The notes beneath the pieces were generated by a model. The model did no database searches. It was not told the origin of the DNA and saw only the letters and a program-made list of their open reading frames with translations. Source: Ceratotherium simum simum (lineage: Eukaryota; Chordata; Mammalia; Perissodactyla; Rhinocerotidae). Taken from it: DNA of 64,000 nt. Shown here one piece after another: positions 1-11,160 of the stretch (positions are counted from its first letter, which is position 1; each line of letters opens with the position of its first letter). Location of the stretch: positions 8,329,983 through 8,393,982 of the forward strand of contig NW_004454239.1 of assembly GCF_000283155.1 (NCBI RefSeq), read 5' to 3'. Position numbers and translations under genes: made by a program.

Positions 1-84
1 GGGAGGCGGCGATCCTGAGGCCTCTTCCCCGGAAGACCTCCTGCCTTCCTTCCCAGGAGTCAGCGGGTGCAGTCAACAATGCAG

Positions 85-200
85 CCTCTGCAGCCAGGAC
101 CTGGGTTCAAATCCCGCCTCCTCCACTTCGTTGGCTGTGTGTCGCCTCACATTGCTGCTCTCCCCTGAAGCTGTGTCCTCTCCTCAGTGACGATGACTGT
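85..200 (+). repeat. MIR SINE fragment
   Basis: The text CCTGGGTTCAAATCCCGCCT followed by CTCCACTTCGTTGGCTGTGTG follows the MIR pattern of a tRNA-like B box, then 'ctctgccacttactagctgtgtg'. MIR is an ancient tRNA-derived SINE of mammals. The copy is diverged and its edges are approximate. Confidence 0.65.
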
Positions 201-299
201 GACCTTTATCAGACTCTCTACCTGCCAGGGATTTTCCCGACGTCTCGCCTGTACATCCCCTTTAGTGCTCCCCCTGCGTGCTGAAAGGCACACGGTGAT

Positions 300-430
300 C
301 ACCCCATTTTATACAGGAGGAAACTGAGCCCCAGAGCGGCAAAAGGCTTGCCCGAGGATGGCCAGCCTGCAGGGGCTGTTTGGGGGCAGAGCCCAACCTC
401 TTGGCTACGTGGGCCATGTTGTTTTAGCGC
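300..430 (-). repeat. MIR SINE, antisense
   Basis: CATTTTATACAGGAGGAAAC then TGAGCCCCAGAG is the reverse complement of the MIR core 'ctcagtttcctcatctgtaaaatg'. It is followed by the expected 'gcttgcccgaggatggccagcc' and 'ggcagagcccaac' segments. This is an old, inactive copy. Confidence 0.8.
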
Positions 431-440
431 CCTGGCACTT

Positions 441-1639
441 ACTCTGTCACCTGGCAGTGTGCTTTGGGGACCCCCCTCACCCTCACCCCCGTGGGCCTTC
501 TCAGTAAAGTTTGGTGAGGGAATGTAGGAAGGTATTGATAAATGAACGCGAGCATGCTAATCCCCCTTCGGCCCTCCGTGGTTAGGGCCCAGGCCTTCCT
601 GGGGAAGGGCCCTGAAGCCAGGGTCTCTTTCCACACACGGCAGTGGAGTGAGCAGGCTGCTACCGTGGCATGGGGGCTTCTTTCAAGTGCCTGCAGCTCC
701 CACCTAGTGCCAGCCTGAGGCACACTACGTGTTGGCCCAAGGCGGGTTAATCCTTTCTTCTGCCTCAGCCGGCTAAGGCCACGTCTCAGTCTCCCGGACA
801 TGCTTCTGAGAAGGCACCATCAGCACCCCCCTCACCCCCATGCAGCAGGCATGTTGGTAACACAGGACTTGGACAGATCTAGCCCTGATCTGAGGCTGGT
901 TCTGCTCAGCCCCCTAAAGAGAGCAGCCAGGAGGTTACCTCACCTTCAGGAAGGAGGAGGGAGCAGCCAGTCCCTGGGGCAGCCCAGCCCGGAGGGCACC
1001 TGTGGTCAGAAGCTAGGAAAAGTGGAGTCTCCGTGACTTATATGGAATTGACAGGGGACACGTTTTCTCTCGAGTTTCCTTTTGAGGATCTTCTATCTCT
1101 TTGACAATTTATGTCAGTGGTTTTTATATCATCATCAAGGAAATTAGAGCCACATTAGGCTGGAATGCACTATTTAGTTTCTTCATTTATTTATGTCACC
1201 GTTGGTAACCCTCTCTTCTGAAGTGAAGTCGGAGGTGTAGGCTACAAATCGACAAATGAGATCCTAGCTCCAAATGGCACAGTGGCATTTGCAAACCCTG
1301 TGGCTTTCAATCCTTGTTTCCTTTAGATGAAATGAGAACTGGGAAAGCTTTGGAAAAGCCATCTGCTCAACTCCCAGTGGCTTATGTTTCTCGTCTGCTC
1401 TGAAATTTGGACTTGGGATGGGGAACGGAGGGCATGACAAGCAGTTCTCCTTCTCAGCCTGCTCATCCCGGGATCCCGCCTCAGCCCCAACTCCTGGCTT
1501 CTTGAGGCTCTGAGTCAGGACCACGTGGCGAGGCTTGTGAGGCAGCGAGTCACATGTCCCACCGCTGTCGTCTTCTTCTCTTCCTGTCATTTTAGTCCTG
1601 TTCCCCTCACCTAGCACGTTACCCCTAATTAGCTGTCTC
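441..1639. other. No gene seen; mostly unique-looking DNA
   Basis: I see no gene or clear repeat here. Short open frames on both strands lack recognisable domains. The stretch at about 1040-1250 is distinctly AT-rich compared with its GC-rich surroundings and looks single-copy. Confidence 0.4.
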
Positions 1640-1890
1640 TTTTCCTGTTTTTCCCCTCTCCAATACACCCGCCATATTCATTTTCCAAAAGCCAGCCTCT
1701 TATCTGGTCGCTCCTCTGCTCACAAACCTTCATGACCTCCCTGCCGCCTATGGAGCAAGGGCCAGACTTCTTGGCCTGACACTCAAGGTTCCGATCTGGC
1801 CCCGTTGTGACTTTCCTGCCTGTTCCTCCCCGTCTTCCCAAATGTCCCCTGAAGCAGACACTGTCGGTGCCCATTGCATGTCCCGTCCCC
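1640..1890 (+). repeat. L2 LINE 3'-end fragment
   Basis: The run 'cctcttatctggtcgctcctctgct', 'aaaccttcatgacctccctg', 'ggccagacttcttggcctgacactcaaggttccgatctggccccg' matches the familiar 3' part of L2, an ancient mammalian LINE. The protein-like open frames across it are by-products. Confidence 0.75.
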
Positions 1891-2244
1891 ATCCGCCCAG
1901 GGCACGTTGGACTCAGTGCTCACGGCAGCTGCTCTTCCTGCCGCGGGGCTTGCCCTGGTCTCTGCCGCCCTCACCAAGTGCCAGAGCCAAGAACTCCCTG
2001 CCCTCACCGCCCCAGCGGGAGCCCTCAGCTCCTGGAGGTAGTATATAAGTACCGGCTCCCTGGCCTCGCAGGTGCATAACTACAGTGTGTGTTCCACACT
2101 GGCTTCCAGAGTTCCCAGATGCATGTGGCTCCGCGGCCCTCAGAGGTCCCTGGATTGATGACACACCTTGGCTGGCTGCACTCCCATCCCTGCCTCCTCC
2201 CCTGCTCCTCCCCCAGTGTTTCCTGGAATCCCATCCTCCGAGTC

Positions 2245-2790
2245 TCCTTGTGTGTGCATCCTTGTCTCAGAGTTGGCTTCTGCAGGAACCACAGTTAAAA
2301 CACTCATTCCTCTAGTTTCCTGGGGCTGCTGAAACAAAGTGCCGAATACTGGGTGACTTAAAACAACAGACAGTTATTCTCTCACAGTCTGGAGGACAGA
2401 AGGCCAGAATCAAGGTGTTGGCAGGGCCGTGCTCTCTGATGGCTCTATAGGAAAATCCCTCTTTGCCTCTTCATGTTTCTGGTGTTTTCTGTCAATCTTT
2501 GGTGTTCCTTAGCTTGTAGATGTCATTCCGGTCACATGGCATCTTCTCCGCACATCTTCACGTTGTCTTCCCCCTGTTTGTGTCTGTCTGTCCGAATTTC
2601 CCCTTTTTATAAGGACACCAGTCAGATTGGCTTAGGGTCCACCCTGATGACCTCATTTTCACTTGATTACCTCTGTAAAGACCCTAGTTCTGGGTAAGGT
2701 CACGTTCTGAGTCACCGGGCATTAGGACTTCAACAGACGTTTGTGGGTGACACAATTCTGCACTCCCTTTCCTCCTGGCTCTTCTGTGGC
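2245..2790 (+). repeat. First copy of a perfect 546-bp duplication at a gap edge
   Basis: This segment ends at the first N of a 100-N gap. It is base-for-base identical to 2891-3436, which starts right after the gap, an offset of 646. Duplicated gap edges are the usual mark of two contigs that overlap but were not merged, so one copy is probably false. It contains most of an antisense LTR. Confidence 0.95.
2311..2759 (-). repeat. MaLR-like LTR, antisense (copy 1)
   Basis: It opens with TTTCCTGGGGCTGCTGAAAC, then 'ctgggtgacttaaaacaac' and 'ctctcacagtctggaggaca'. It continues with 'ttataaggacaccagtcagattgg' and ends near 'gggtgacacaattc'. This is the reverse of a mammalian MaLR-type solo LTR whose 3' end reads '...tgttttaagccacccag...gcagccc...'. 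The exact subfamily is not resolved. Confidence 0.6.
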
Positions 2791-2890
2791 NNNNNNNNNN
2801 NNNNNNNNNNNNNNNNNNNNNNNNNNNNNNNNNNNNNNNNNNNNNNNNNNNNNNNNNNNNNNNNNNNNNNNNNNNNNNNNNNNNNNNNNN
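2791..2890. other. Assembly gap of 100 Ns
   Basis: Exactly 100 Ns is a common placeholder for a gap of unknown size. Both sides carry the same 546 bp, so the true gap is probably negative, meaning the contigs overlap. Confidence 0.97.
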
Positions 2891-3436
2891 TCCTTGTGTG
2901 TGCATCCTTGTCTCAGAGTTGGCTTCTGCAGGAACCACAGTTAAAACACTCATTCCTCTAGTTTCCTGGGGCTGCTGAAACAAAGTGCCGAATACTGGGT
3001 GACTTAAAACAACAGACAGTTATTCTCTCACAGTCTGGAGGACAGAAGGCCAGAATCAAGGTGTTGGCAGGGCCGTGCTCTCTGATGGCTCTATAGGAAA
3101 ATCCCTCTTTGCCTCTTCATGTTTCTGGTGTTTTCTGTCAATCTTTGGTGTTCCTTAGCTTGTAGATGTCATTCCGGTCACATGGCATCTTCTCCGCACA
3201 TCTTCACGTTGTCTTCCCCCTGTTTGTGTCTGTCTGTCCGAATTTCCCCTTTTTATAAGGACACCAGTCAGATTGGCTTAGGGTCCACCCTGATGACCTC
3301 ATTTTCACTTGATTACCTCTGTAAAGACCCTAGTTCTGGGTAAGGTCACGTTCTGAGTCACCGGGCATTAGGACTTCAACAGACGTTTGTGGGTGACACA
3401 ATTCTGCACTCCCTTTCCTCCTGGCTCTTCTGTGGC
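2891..3436 (+). repeat. Second copy of the 546-bp duplication
   Basis: It is identical to 2245-2790 and begins at the first base after the gap. The sequence then runs on into 'tgacagtcacttctgctg', which copy 1 lacks because it stops at the gap. If the copies are one locus, the true order is 1-2790 followed directly by 3437. Confidence 0.95.
2957..3405 (-). repeat. MaLR-like LTR, antisense (copy 2)
   Basis: Same element as at 2311-2759, shifted by 646 bases with no differences seen. It is probably the same genomic LTR counted twice. It ends near 'gggtgacacaattctgc', after which unrelated sequence begins. Confidence 0.6.
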
Positions 3437-3559
3437 TGACAGTCACTTCTGCTGTTTCCTCGTCCCAGGTAAGAACATTATTCCCTCGATTCCAACTCTG
3501 AGACTCCGACATACCCTCAACACCCACTCTTCCGCACCCCATAGTACTTTGGGAATGTT

Positions 3560-3705
3560 CCTCAACAGGCTACCCCCCTGCCTGCTTGGAGTCCTGGTAT
3601 CTCGGAGTCCTGAGGGCAGGCCCCAGGATGACACACCTGAGCCCACAGGGTGGCAGGCACAGAGGCACTCTGGAAATATTTGTTGCGTGATGGTTGGAAG
3701 GATGC
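3560..3705 (+). repeat. Possible L2 3' tail
   Basis: 'ggagtcctgagggcaggccccaggatgacacacctgagcccacagggtggcaggcacagaggcactctggaaatatttgttg' follows the typical L2/MIR terminal text 'gggcagggacc...cctggcacagagtaggtgctcaataaatatttgttg'. It is strongly diverged. Confidence 0.5.
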
Positions 3706-4590
3706 TGTAGAACCTTCATAAAGTAAAATGCCCAGGGAATGGATGATTTTAGATTAATTTTGGAATCAACTTGGGCTTAGACAAATAATTATTTTTAGTT
3801 CAACACTGTTGACTTTCTTTCTGGAAGATACGAGTCTGCTTTTCTGCAACAGGAAATGTAGTTTAATAAATAAAATTTAACCTTTCTTGGATTTTGGATG
3901 CTAGCAGCACCCAGGATTACAGCCCTGAGTGTGGCTCTCACCAGGCAGGTGGCAGGTGCAGGTGACTGGCAGGTGTCTGCAGGGGTGGGGGCAGACCCCA
4001 GGCGTGATGTTCTGGGCATGCATCACCAGCATTGTTTTCTGTCATCTGTTACTTTCTCCTAAATGCCAAATTCCTAGAAAAATTCGTCCGGTAGCCTGGT
4101 GGTCATGGGGCCTTGAGGAGCTAGGCTTCCAGAGACAGTCATAGGTAACTCACAGGGTAGCATCCATGGTAAATATGGAGAGCAGATAGTTCTTTTTTGG
4201 GAGTGCAAACCTCACCATTGTTTGCTGGATTTTTAAGCAAATCTAACCTGAGCCCACATCTCCTTTATGGAGGCTTTTTCCTGGGCTTCCTGCAGCGCTT
4301 GGGGTAACAAAGGGAGGGCTGACTGGGTCCAGGCCAGCATAGCATTGTAGCCCCGGACCCATGAGCACCACATCCCATTCCAGCAAATGGTAGCAACAGA
4401 GCAAGAAAATAAATAAAACCAGTGAATCCTTAAGAGATTTGACTGGAAGGGTAGCCCTTTCCCACTTCCTCGTGGACCACCTGCAAGGAAGACCCTCGAT
4501 CCTGTTCAGATAACTCACCGGAGTGTCTCTTAGCTAGCACAGTGGCGGTTGACCCTGCTTATTATCGCTTGCTGGGTGCCTGATGCAATC
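3706..4590. other. No gene seen
   Basis: An AT-rich part (3720-3900) passes into mixed sequence. I recognise no repeat or gene here. Short open frames have no family resemblance. Confidence 0.4.
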
Positions 4591-4599
4591 ACCTTCAAT

Positions 4600-4780
4600 C
4601 CTGCAAAGACCCTATGGTAAAGACATTATTATCTCATTCTAGTGAGGAAACTGAGGTCGAGGGAGGTCAGGTGTGGGCCCACAGTCACGTGGAGGGCGAT
4701 GGTAGGGCTGGCTCAGCGCAGCCTGCTGGCTCTAACGACCAGCTGGACCGTCCGCTCCCACACTCGGGCAGTGCTGACCC
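4600..4780 (-). repeat. MIR SINE, antisense
   Basis: 'ttattatctcattctagtgaggaaactgaggtcgaggga' followed by 'gggcccacagtcacgtgg' and 'ctggctctaacgaccagc' is the reverse of the MIR core and its 5' tRNA-like side. An ancient copy. Confidence 0.75.
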
Positions 4781-5265
4781 AAAGCGGCATCCTGATTTGA
4801 GTTCCATGAGTGGCAATCTCAACGGAAGCCAATTTCAGAAGTCCATGGCCACCAGCGGAGAGCACATGGAATCGAGCAGGAATGCTGCCATTGGTAAGGC
4901 AGAAACCTCCACCCCCGATATTGTCTCGTCTGGGGGAATATAAACGACATCTTAGACACAGCCCCTCTCTGTGCCCCCCTTCTCTCGCCTGGTGCTCTGC
5001 CTTGGATAAATAATTTACTCTCCAGCGAAGAGAACCAAATTTGATTTATAAGCCATAGTCCAGATATATAAGACAAACTTGCGAAAATCTGCCTATATAA
5101 ATCTCAGCCATCCCAGGGGGGTTTATCGTTTTTTGCAGATGGAGAAAAGGGGAACAGAGATTCAAGCCTTTTTAATTCGTGTTTATTGAAAAGTGCTTTT
5201 GAACTACGGGCCTTCAGGGCCCGAGGGGAAGCAGTGCAGGCTCTGAGCCACACGTGGCCGCCTTC
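4781..5265. other. No gene seen; AT-rich block
   Basis: From about 4990 to 5180 the base composition turns AT-rich, with 'cctatataaatctcagcc' near 5090, a TATA-like string. There is no downstream gene signal, so I do not call a promoter. Confidence 0.35.
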
Positions 5266-5269
5266 CCCG

Positions 5270-5560
5270 CAGCGTTCTCCGGCCTCCAGCTCTTCTTCTG
5301 CGTGGCTTGCATTCGCCCTCGGTCCTCCTTTGTACTCTTCCTAATTCATCCTTCAAAGCCCAGGTCAGATGCCACCCCTGCGTCTCTCATGGGGCTTTCA
5401 GACTCAGTCCCCACGGGGCTGGTGTGATTGCCCTCTGGCCGCCCTCCTCCTTCTCTGTGCCCTGCACCGCCCCCGTGCTCACTCCGCAGGCTCTGCCATG
5501 GATTCAGGGTCACGGAGCACTCAGCAGTGCGTCTCATGGTGTGTTCAGGCACGGCAGGGC
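5270..5560 (+). repeat. Possible L2 fragment
   Basis: 'tcatccttcaaagcccaggtcagatgccacc', then a pyrimidine-rich run with 'gccctgcaccgcccccgtgctcactcc', resembles the L2 3' region ('ttcaaggcccagctcaaatgccacctcct'). The longest open frame in this part of the window (198 codons from 5307) runs through it and is not a credible gene. Confidence 0.5.
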
Positions 5561-5689
5561 GTCAGCTCCAGCTGGCTCACCCACGGGGCCTGGCACCAGT
5601 GGGGCCTCTGCTCTGCCTGCTGAGTTAGCTGGGATCAAGTGGGAAGTAGAGGAGAGCAGGCGTTGTTCCAGGGCTCACGCAGGTGGGGA

Positions 5690-6110
5690 GAGGGCAGTGG
5701 TCGAGCAGTCTGTGGCAATAAACCAAGACCACCCAGATGAGAGCAGGCAAAGGCTGGTTATTCAGAGCTTGCTGCAGCAAAGGAGTCAGCCACCATCACT
5801 TCGTTTCAGCAGGGACTCGAAGACAGGCAGAGGAGTGGGAAAGCTTCGTAGTGGAAAGATGGGAAGGCTTCGGGTGTGCCCTGTGGGCACAGGGAAGCTG
5901 TAGGCAGGCTAGCTACAAGTGGGGCATCCTATGTGACTAGTTAGGAGAGCACATTTGGCTTCTTCTGGTTAGTCCTAAGTTGGAAACAAAGACAAAAATT
6001 GGAGAAGCTGTCAGTTGTGCATCAAGTCCTGGCCACTCCGGGCTGAGTGTCGCAGGAGTTGTTGTTCGGCTTCTGAGACCTGTTGCTGGAGACAGTGGCC
6101 TGATTTCCTA
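5690..6110 (-). repeat. Unclassified LTR-like repeat
   Basis: 'gtggcaataaaccaagaccacccag', 'ggttattcagagcttgctgcagcaaaggagtcag' and 'cgtagtggaaagatggg' have the feel of an antisense endogenous-retrovirus LTR, but I cannot place the family. Edges are approximate. Confidence 0.3.
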
Positions 6111-6829
6111 CCAGTATGACTTGTAGATGGTGGGCTACTTCCTGGACTGGTTACCGTAGATCCTGGGTTGGTTTTCTGGGCTGTTCTGCAGATCGTGAGT
6201 CAGAGTTCTATACTTGTATACGGTGTGGCCCTTGTCTGTTTGGATCTTCGGTCTCTCAGGCCAGTACTTACCCTGCACCTGCTGTATGCCAGAACTTGAG
6301 GATGGGCCAGGTGAAGCTCTCACACGTAAGAAGCATCAGCTCAGCCAGGGAGACTGCAGGCTCTTGCACAGATCACAAAGGACCCGGGGCAGCGGGGTGA
6401 GCCCGGCGGTCAGTGTGGACAGTAAGTGACCTGGAACAGGTGAGGACTGCCTCCTGCTGGCCTGAGGCGGGAGGAGAGGAGGAATCCTTTCACAGGCCCT
6501 TCCCCCAGTCCCAACCTCCCCCCTGCTGAGCCCCACCAGCTGGTAGGGCGGGAGCCGTTGTGGGTGTTGCTCTCTTGTGGGTGGTTTCCACTTGAAAATG
6601 ATGTTGCAGAACCGGATTCCTGGGCGAGGGAAGGGTGGGAGGTTCCCATGCAGTTCAAACAACCTTCTCTCACCCCAAAACCCCTTTTTCTCTGAACAGA
6701 TCACCGCTGCTTTTGCCTGCCCAGCATCCATTCCCCCCTGTTTTGGAAATAGAACCCCATTTTGTCTCTCACTCTGTGATGACTGAGAGAGGCTGCCCAC
6801 CCTCAGGATTCATGGGTGGGGGTGGAATG
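6111..6829. other. No gene seen
   Basis: GC-rich mixed sequence. The open frames here overlap on both strands and show no known domain. No repeat is recognised with confidence. Confidence 0.35.
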
Positions 6830-7215
6830 CAGACCTGGCCAGGCGGTGCATTCCGTACTCTTGGCTTCACGACTGGTTCAGAGGTGGCGTGTGACTCAAG
6901 GCAGGCCAACCAGGACTCACCCTGGTGCACACGCAGGACTACTGAGCAAGGTCACTTGCCTTCACTGGGACTCCTAAACTCACAGGACATAAACCTGGAG
7001 CTGCTGGCAGCCACTCCAAGAGGAAAGTGTGCTTGGAAATGAGTCAACACATAGGAAAATAGCATCAAGAGAGGGTGAAAATATGATTGAGTCATGATGA
7101 TCTCATTGGAGCACCTGGATCCAGCCTTGCCTGAAAGGCCTGCTCCTAGACCTTCTAGTTAAGAGGAATAATATGGTTCCTTTCTAATTTAAAGCATTTT
7201 GAATTGGTTTCCTAT
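6830..7215 (+). repeat. Ancient LTR-like interspersed repeat
   Basis: 'gtgactcaaggcaggccaaccaggactc', 'cctggagctgctggcagcca' and 'tggagcacctggatccagccttgcctgaa' recur as a set in an old placental-mammal repeat whose 3' end has an AT-rich tail. I recognise the pattern but not the family name. Confidence 0.5.
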
Positions 7216-7589
7216 AAAAATTGTGATCATTACGCCCTCCTTTGGGGAAACAACAGCACAGCATTTACTCCTCATCTCATCTGGGGTGTGTACTCCCCAT
7301 CTGCCTATTTTCTCTCTCTTTCTGCAGGACTCGCTGTGGGTGATGAGGTCCCTATTCCTGAAAGAGTGCGTGTGAGGATTTGGTTCCTACCTGGTAGGGA
7401 GACGGGGTAGGGATTAAACTCAGCTGGGGAGGGGGTTTAACTAAATCATCTCTAGATTTCTTCCTACTCAATCTAAGACTGTCTTTGAATATCCATATGT
7501 GAACTTACCTACCTGTTAGGTGAAATGGCAATTAACAATCCTAAATGATGGAAGCAGACTTCTACTTCCATCCACTATTAACTTCTTCA

Positions 7590-7715
7590 ACCCAACAGCC
7601 TGAGGCAGGTGTGGCTGTCCCCTTCTTGCTGAGGTTTAACAACTTGCTCGGGGCCACACAGCCTGTGAGGTGATGCGTGGATCCGGACTGCATGGGTCTA
7701 AGCTCGTAACCGCGG
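7590..7715 (-). repeat. MIR-like fragment, antisense
   Basis: 'gctgaggtttaacaacttgctcggggccacacagcctgtgaggtgatg' matches the reversed MIR middle ('gaggttaagtaacttgcccaaggtcacacagctagtaagtgg'). It is truncated at the left. Confidence 0.65.
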
Positions 7716-8176
7716 AGTTACAGGCCTGGCGTGTCCTGTGCCTGTTTTCGTCCCCTTCCCCTTCCCATACAGATGACCAGCTAGCTGCCTGAGTCCTCCG
7801 GCTTCCATGCCCCTCTCCCTGCCTCTCAATGGCTGGGCCCTGGGCCTTGATGGGACAAGATAGGTTCAGAATGGTGGGCTTAGGGGAGAGTCCAGGCAAG
7901 CATCTGACAGGAGCTGGGAGGGAGAGGACTGGGTGGGAAAGGAGAGGTTTTCTTTAGGGGTTAGATCAGGGGCTGTGGGAGACGTGGGAAGTGATGGGTC
8001 ACGTCAGGGTGTGTGTGTGTGTTACGGATTGAAATTTCTTTTAAATGATTTTTGGGGAAGGAAGTTAAAGACTTTAAGTTATTATTATTGTTAGTTATTT
8101 TTAACCCAGACTGTGTGTATATGTATGTGATAGCACCACAGAGTCAGGAAGACATAAGGGTCTGGTTGTCTATTTC

Positions 8177-8244
8177 TCCATCCATCCATCTATCCATCCA
8201 TCCATCCATCCATCCATCCATCCATCCATCCATCCATCCATCCA
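8177..8244 (+). repeat. (TCCA)17 microsatellite
   Basis: Seventeen tetranucleotide units cover 68 bp, with a single TCTA interruption at about the fourth unit. The long uninterrupted run after it suggests the tract varies in length between individuals. Confidence 0.97.
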
Positions 8245-8919
8245 GTGTTATAGCCTTACCAAGTTAGTGTAAGCATTCTGCCAGCAACATGGAGCACATT
8301 GCAAGGGGGATAAACTGGAGAGAGAGGAGACCAACATGTGGGGCCAGTGGGCCAAGCTAAGCCCTCTGGGCCTTCCCCTGGGAGCTTCAGTGGGAGTGAG
8401 ATGTGGACAGAGTGCCGAGGGTTCCCTCTGGCTTGGAGGAGTCAGCTGCAGGGGAGGGGTAAGGCTCTCTGTTGGCTTCTGGCTGTTTCCCAGCCCGTCA
8501 GAGGTCAGGGTCTACACGGAGTGTGTACTGGTTGACGCTTTGAAGCCTGTCTCGGCTCCAGGTGGAAGGAGACGTCAGTTATTTCTGGAATTTCTGCTGT
8601 CAGGCAGTGAGTATTTCCTGCTTTCAACGATGATGTCCTGTGCTCTTCTGGAGTGATTACGCTAATGGAATGAGGGGCCTCTTCTGATGGATAACGCCAA
8701 CTCCGTGGTCAGAGCCAGGGGTCAGTTGGCATTCTGTCTCCTGGATGTGAAAGGAGATGGTTCCACGCTGATGGTTAGAAAAGCAATAGGTGTTTGAATG
8801 GGTCTGAGTGTGTAGGCTGGCAGTATTTGCAGAATTCAGGCTCCTGGGAACTGGGCGGACAGGGCTTGGCTGTGAGTTTTCAGGAGTGACAGACTTCAGG
8901 CAGTAGCCGGGGACAGTCT
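8245..8919. other. No gene seen
   Basis: Mixed sequence with no recognised repeat or gene. Confidence 0.35.
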
Positions 8920-8972
8920 AAATGGCTTCTGGGCACATAGTAGGAGCTCAGTAAATACTTGCTGCCTTGAAC
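8920..8972 (+). repeat. MIR or L2 3' tail
   Basis: 'gggcacatagtaggagctcagtaaatacttgctg' is the shared 3' terminus of MIR and L2 elements. Too short to assign to one of them. Confidence 0.6.
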
Positions 8973-10124
8973 AGAGGAGAGTTTTGTGATTCTGCTCCCA
9001 AAAATGATGTTTCAATGACAGCAGCCTCCAAGGCAAAGCAGCGGAAGCTGAGATCGTGAGCCGGGGCCCTGGCACAGGTGCTCTCCGAGACCGATGGCTT
9101 AGGGGTTGCCACCACCGGGAGTTGTAGCTGAGAGGGACCTAGAATGTGTCTGTGTGGCTCTGGGCCTCTCCTTTCTTGTCCGTACGTGGTGGCAGGAGGA
9201 GTCCCTCCTTTATGGGTACACAGGCTGTAGACCCCTGCTTTCCTGACTATAGCCTGTGCTCCCCTGTGCTCGGGCAGAATCCCACTGACGGTTTACTTTT
9301 TTCCTGGGGAGGGAACTAGCACAGCAGCCTTGGGTGAAGCAACCTCTGTGCCATTTGCACCAGGACTCCTGCTCTGTTGCACTCATCTCCCAACGCACAC
9401 GTCACTCTTCCCTGTTACAGAGCCGCTCGCTTGGAAGACAGCCTCCCTGCTTGTTCTCGCCTCTTGTCCTCCTAATCCCATTTTTCTCCATTCTGTCTTT
9501 CCTGATGCTTCAGAAATATCACAGATGCGGCCACACACGTATAAAGAGCACCCCACAGAGCTGAGACCCTTCCAGCCTGGCGGATGGGATGTGTGGTTTC
9601 CAGCAGTGGGGAGGAGCGGGGGGCATGACTGCTCTGAGACATGCACAGTCACCGAGTCGCTCTGTGTGGGCCAGCCAGGCACAGATGTTGGTGGTGGGGA
9701 GAGGATGGGCTCATCGCTCAGGACCTGGGCTAGAAAGGGGTTCATCAGCTCTATGCTCTCACGGCGGGGTCCAAGGCAATGAACTGGCGCCTCAGGGAAG
9801 CCTTCTTCCCTCTGGCTACCAGCTGGGCTGGGCTGTCTGTGGTGGCAGGTGCCCCATCAGCGGAGACCAGGTTCAAGCCCTTCCTCCTATTTCAAAGGGA
9901 GGAAGTGGGAGCACCATGTGTGCGCGCAGGGACCCAGGAGGAGCCGTCCCTGCCTGGCTGGGATCACCTGAGAAGCCAGCGTGGGGACAGGAATAATGCT
10001 GGAGAAGGGGGGACCAAAGGCATGGAGGTGGACCATGCAGGAAGGAGAGCGTCCCAGTGTCCCCCATGGGCCAGGCCCTGGGCGGGTTTGGGGCACTCAC
10101 GAGAGTTCTCCAGAGCAGGTATGT
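8973..10124. other. No gene seen
   Basis: GC-rich sequence with overlapping spurious frames on both strands (for example around 9330-9780). I see no repeat I can name and no credible exon. Confidence 0.35.
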
Positions 10125-10360
10125 CTTCCCAGCTTTACTGAGGGGTGATTGACAAATAAGAATGGTATATATTTAAGGCGTACAACCTGATGTTCTGATA
10201 TCCTCACACACGTGTAATGATTACTACAGCCAGGTTAATTAGCACACCCATCACTCACAGCATTACCCTTTGCGTATGTGGTGAGAACACTTGAGATTTA
10301 CCCCAGCAAACTTCAAGTGTACAATGCATCCTTGTGAACTACGATATTCTGCACGTAAGG
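10125..10360 (-). repeat. L1M 3'-UTR fragment, antisense
   Basis: 'gctttactgaggggtgattgacaaataagaatggtatatatttaaggcgtacaacctgatgttctgatat', then 'ggtgagaacacttgagatttacc', matches the reversed 3' end of old L1 elements. The repeat text on the plus strand runs 3' to 5' relative to L1. Confidence 0.85.
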
Positions 10361-11160
10361 ACCTGTTCAGAGGTAGACCTACTGCAGGGTCACCCCGCAG
10401 ATGGTGAGCCCCGTGTCTGACCCCAAGGCCACGCTCCTCCCTGCCCTGCCTCCTCCAGCCTCCCCAGAGGGCAGGCCTAGCGCAGTTTACACAGGGCTGT
10501 TGGATTTTCCCACAAAGATGCAGGACCAGGTGAGCTGCCGCCTGCGAGCGTGCCCTCCGGTTATGCCAGCATGTCTCTCTCATAAATCACCTCAGTGGAA
10601 CGGGCATGTTCTCTTTGTTTGGATCTAAATCCTGCTGCTCCATTGATTACTATAATTCAGCCCTGATTGGACTTCTGGAGGCACACGCACAGATGACAGC
10701 AGGCCTCCAGGCTGCACGGCGTCTGTTATTAATACAGCGGTGCTGGCCTGTCCCCCGCTCCGTGCCTTCACCTCGGAGCCCTGGAGAGCAGACCTGCTAA
10801 GTGACGTGCCTTCCCTGGGAATCCATCTCTTCAGGATGTTTGTTTCCTCTGGGGGGAGAAGAGGGATGCAAACCGCACAACCGGCGAACAGCTCTTTAAA
10901 CGCCTCTCTGCTGGCCCAGGGAGCGGCCCGGGTGAGGAGGGCACTCAGGCCCCTCACTTCTAGGGCACTGACCTTTGTGAGTGGCCCTAGAGTCAGCGAG
11001 GTTCCAGAAGGTGGGCCAGAGACCCAGAATCAGGTCTCTGATGGGTGGGCCGGAGAAGGGTCACGTTGGGCAGACACTTGAGACGGTGGAGCCAGGCAGA
11101 GAGGGGCACGTGTTCTGGGGGCTCCTTCTCAGGGCAGGCCTGCGCGGCTGGCTTCCTAGC
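10361..11160. other. No gene seen; short AT-rich unique stretch inside
   Basis: Around 10606-10735 a non-repetitive stretch ('ccattgattactataattcagccctgattgg', 'gttattaatacagcgg') stands out from the GC-rich flanks. It may be conserved non-coding DNA, but I cannot test that here. Confidence 0.35.

Noticed and set aside
2245..3436. Genuine tandem gene or LTR duplication
   Set aside because: Perfect identity with both copies ending exactly at the N gap points to an assembly overlap.
5085..5105. TATA-box promoter at 'cctatataaatctcagcc'
   Set aside because: It lies in a generally AT-rich patch, with no initiator, downstream exon or CpG support.
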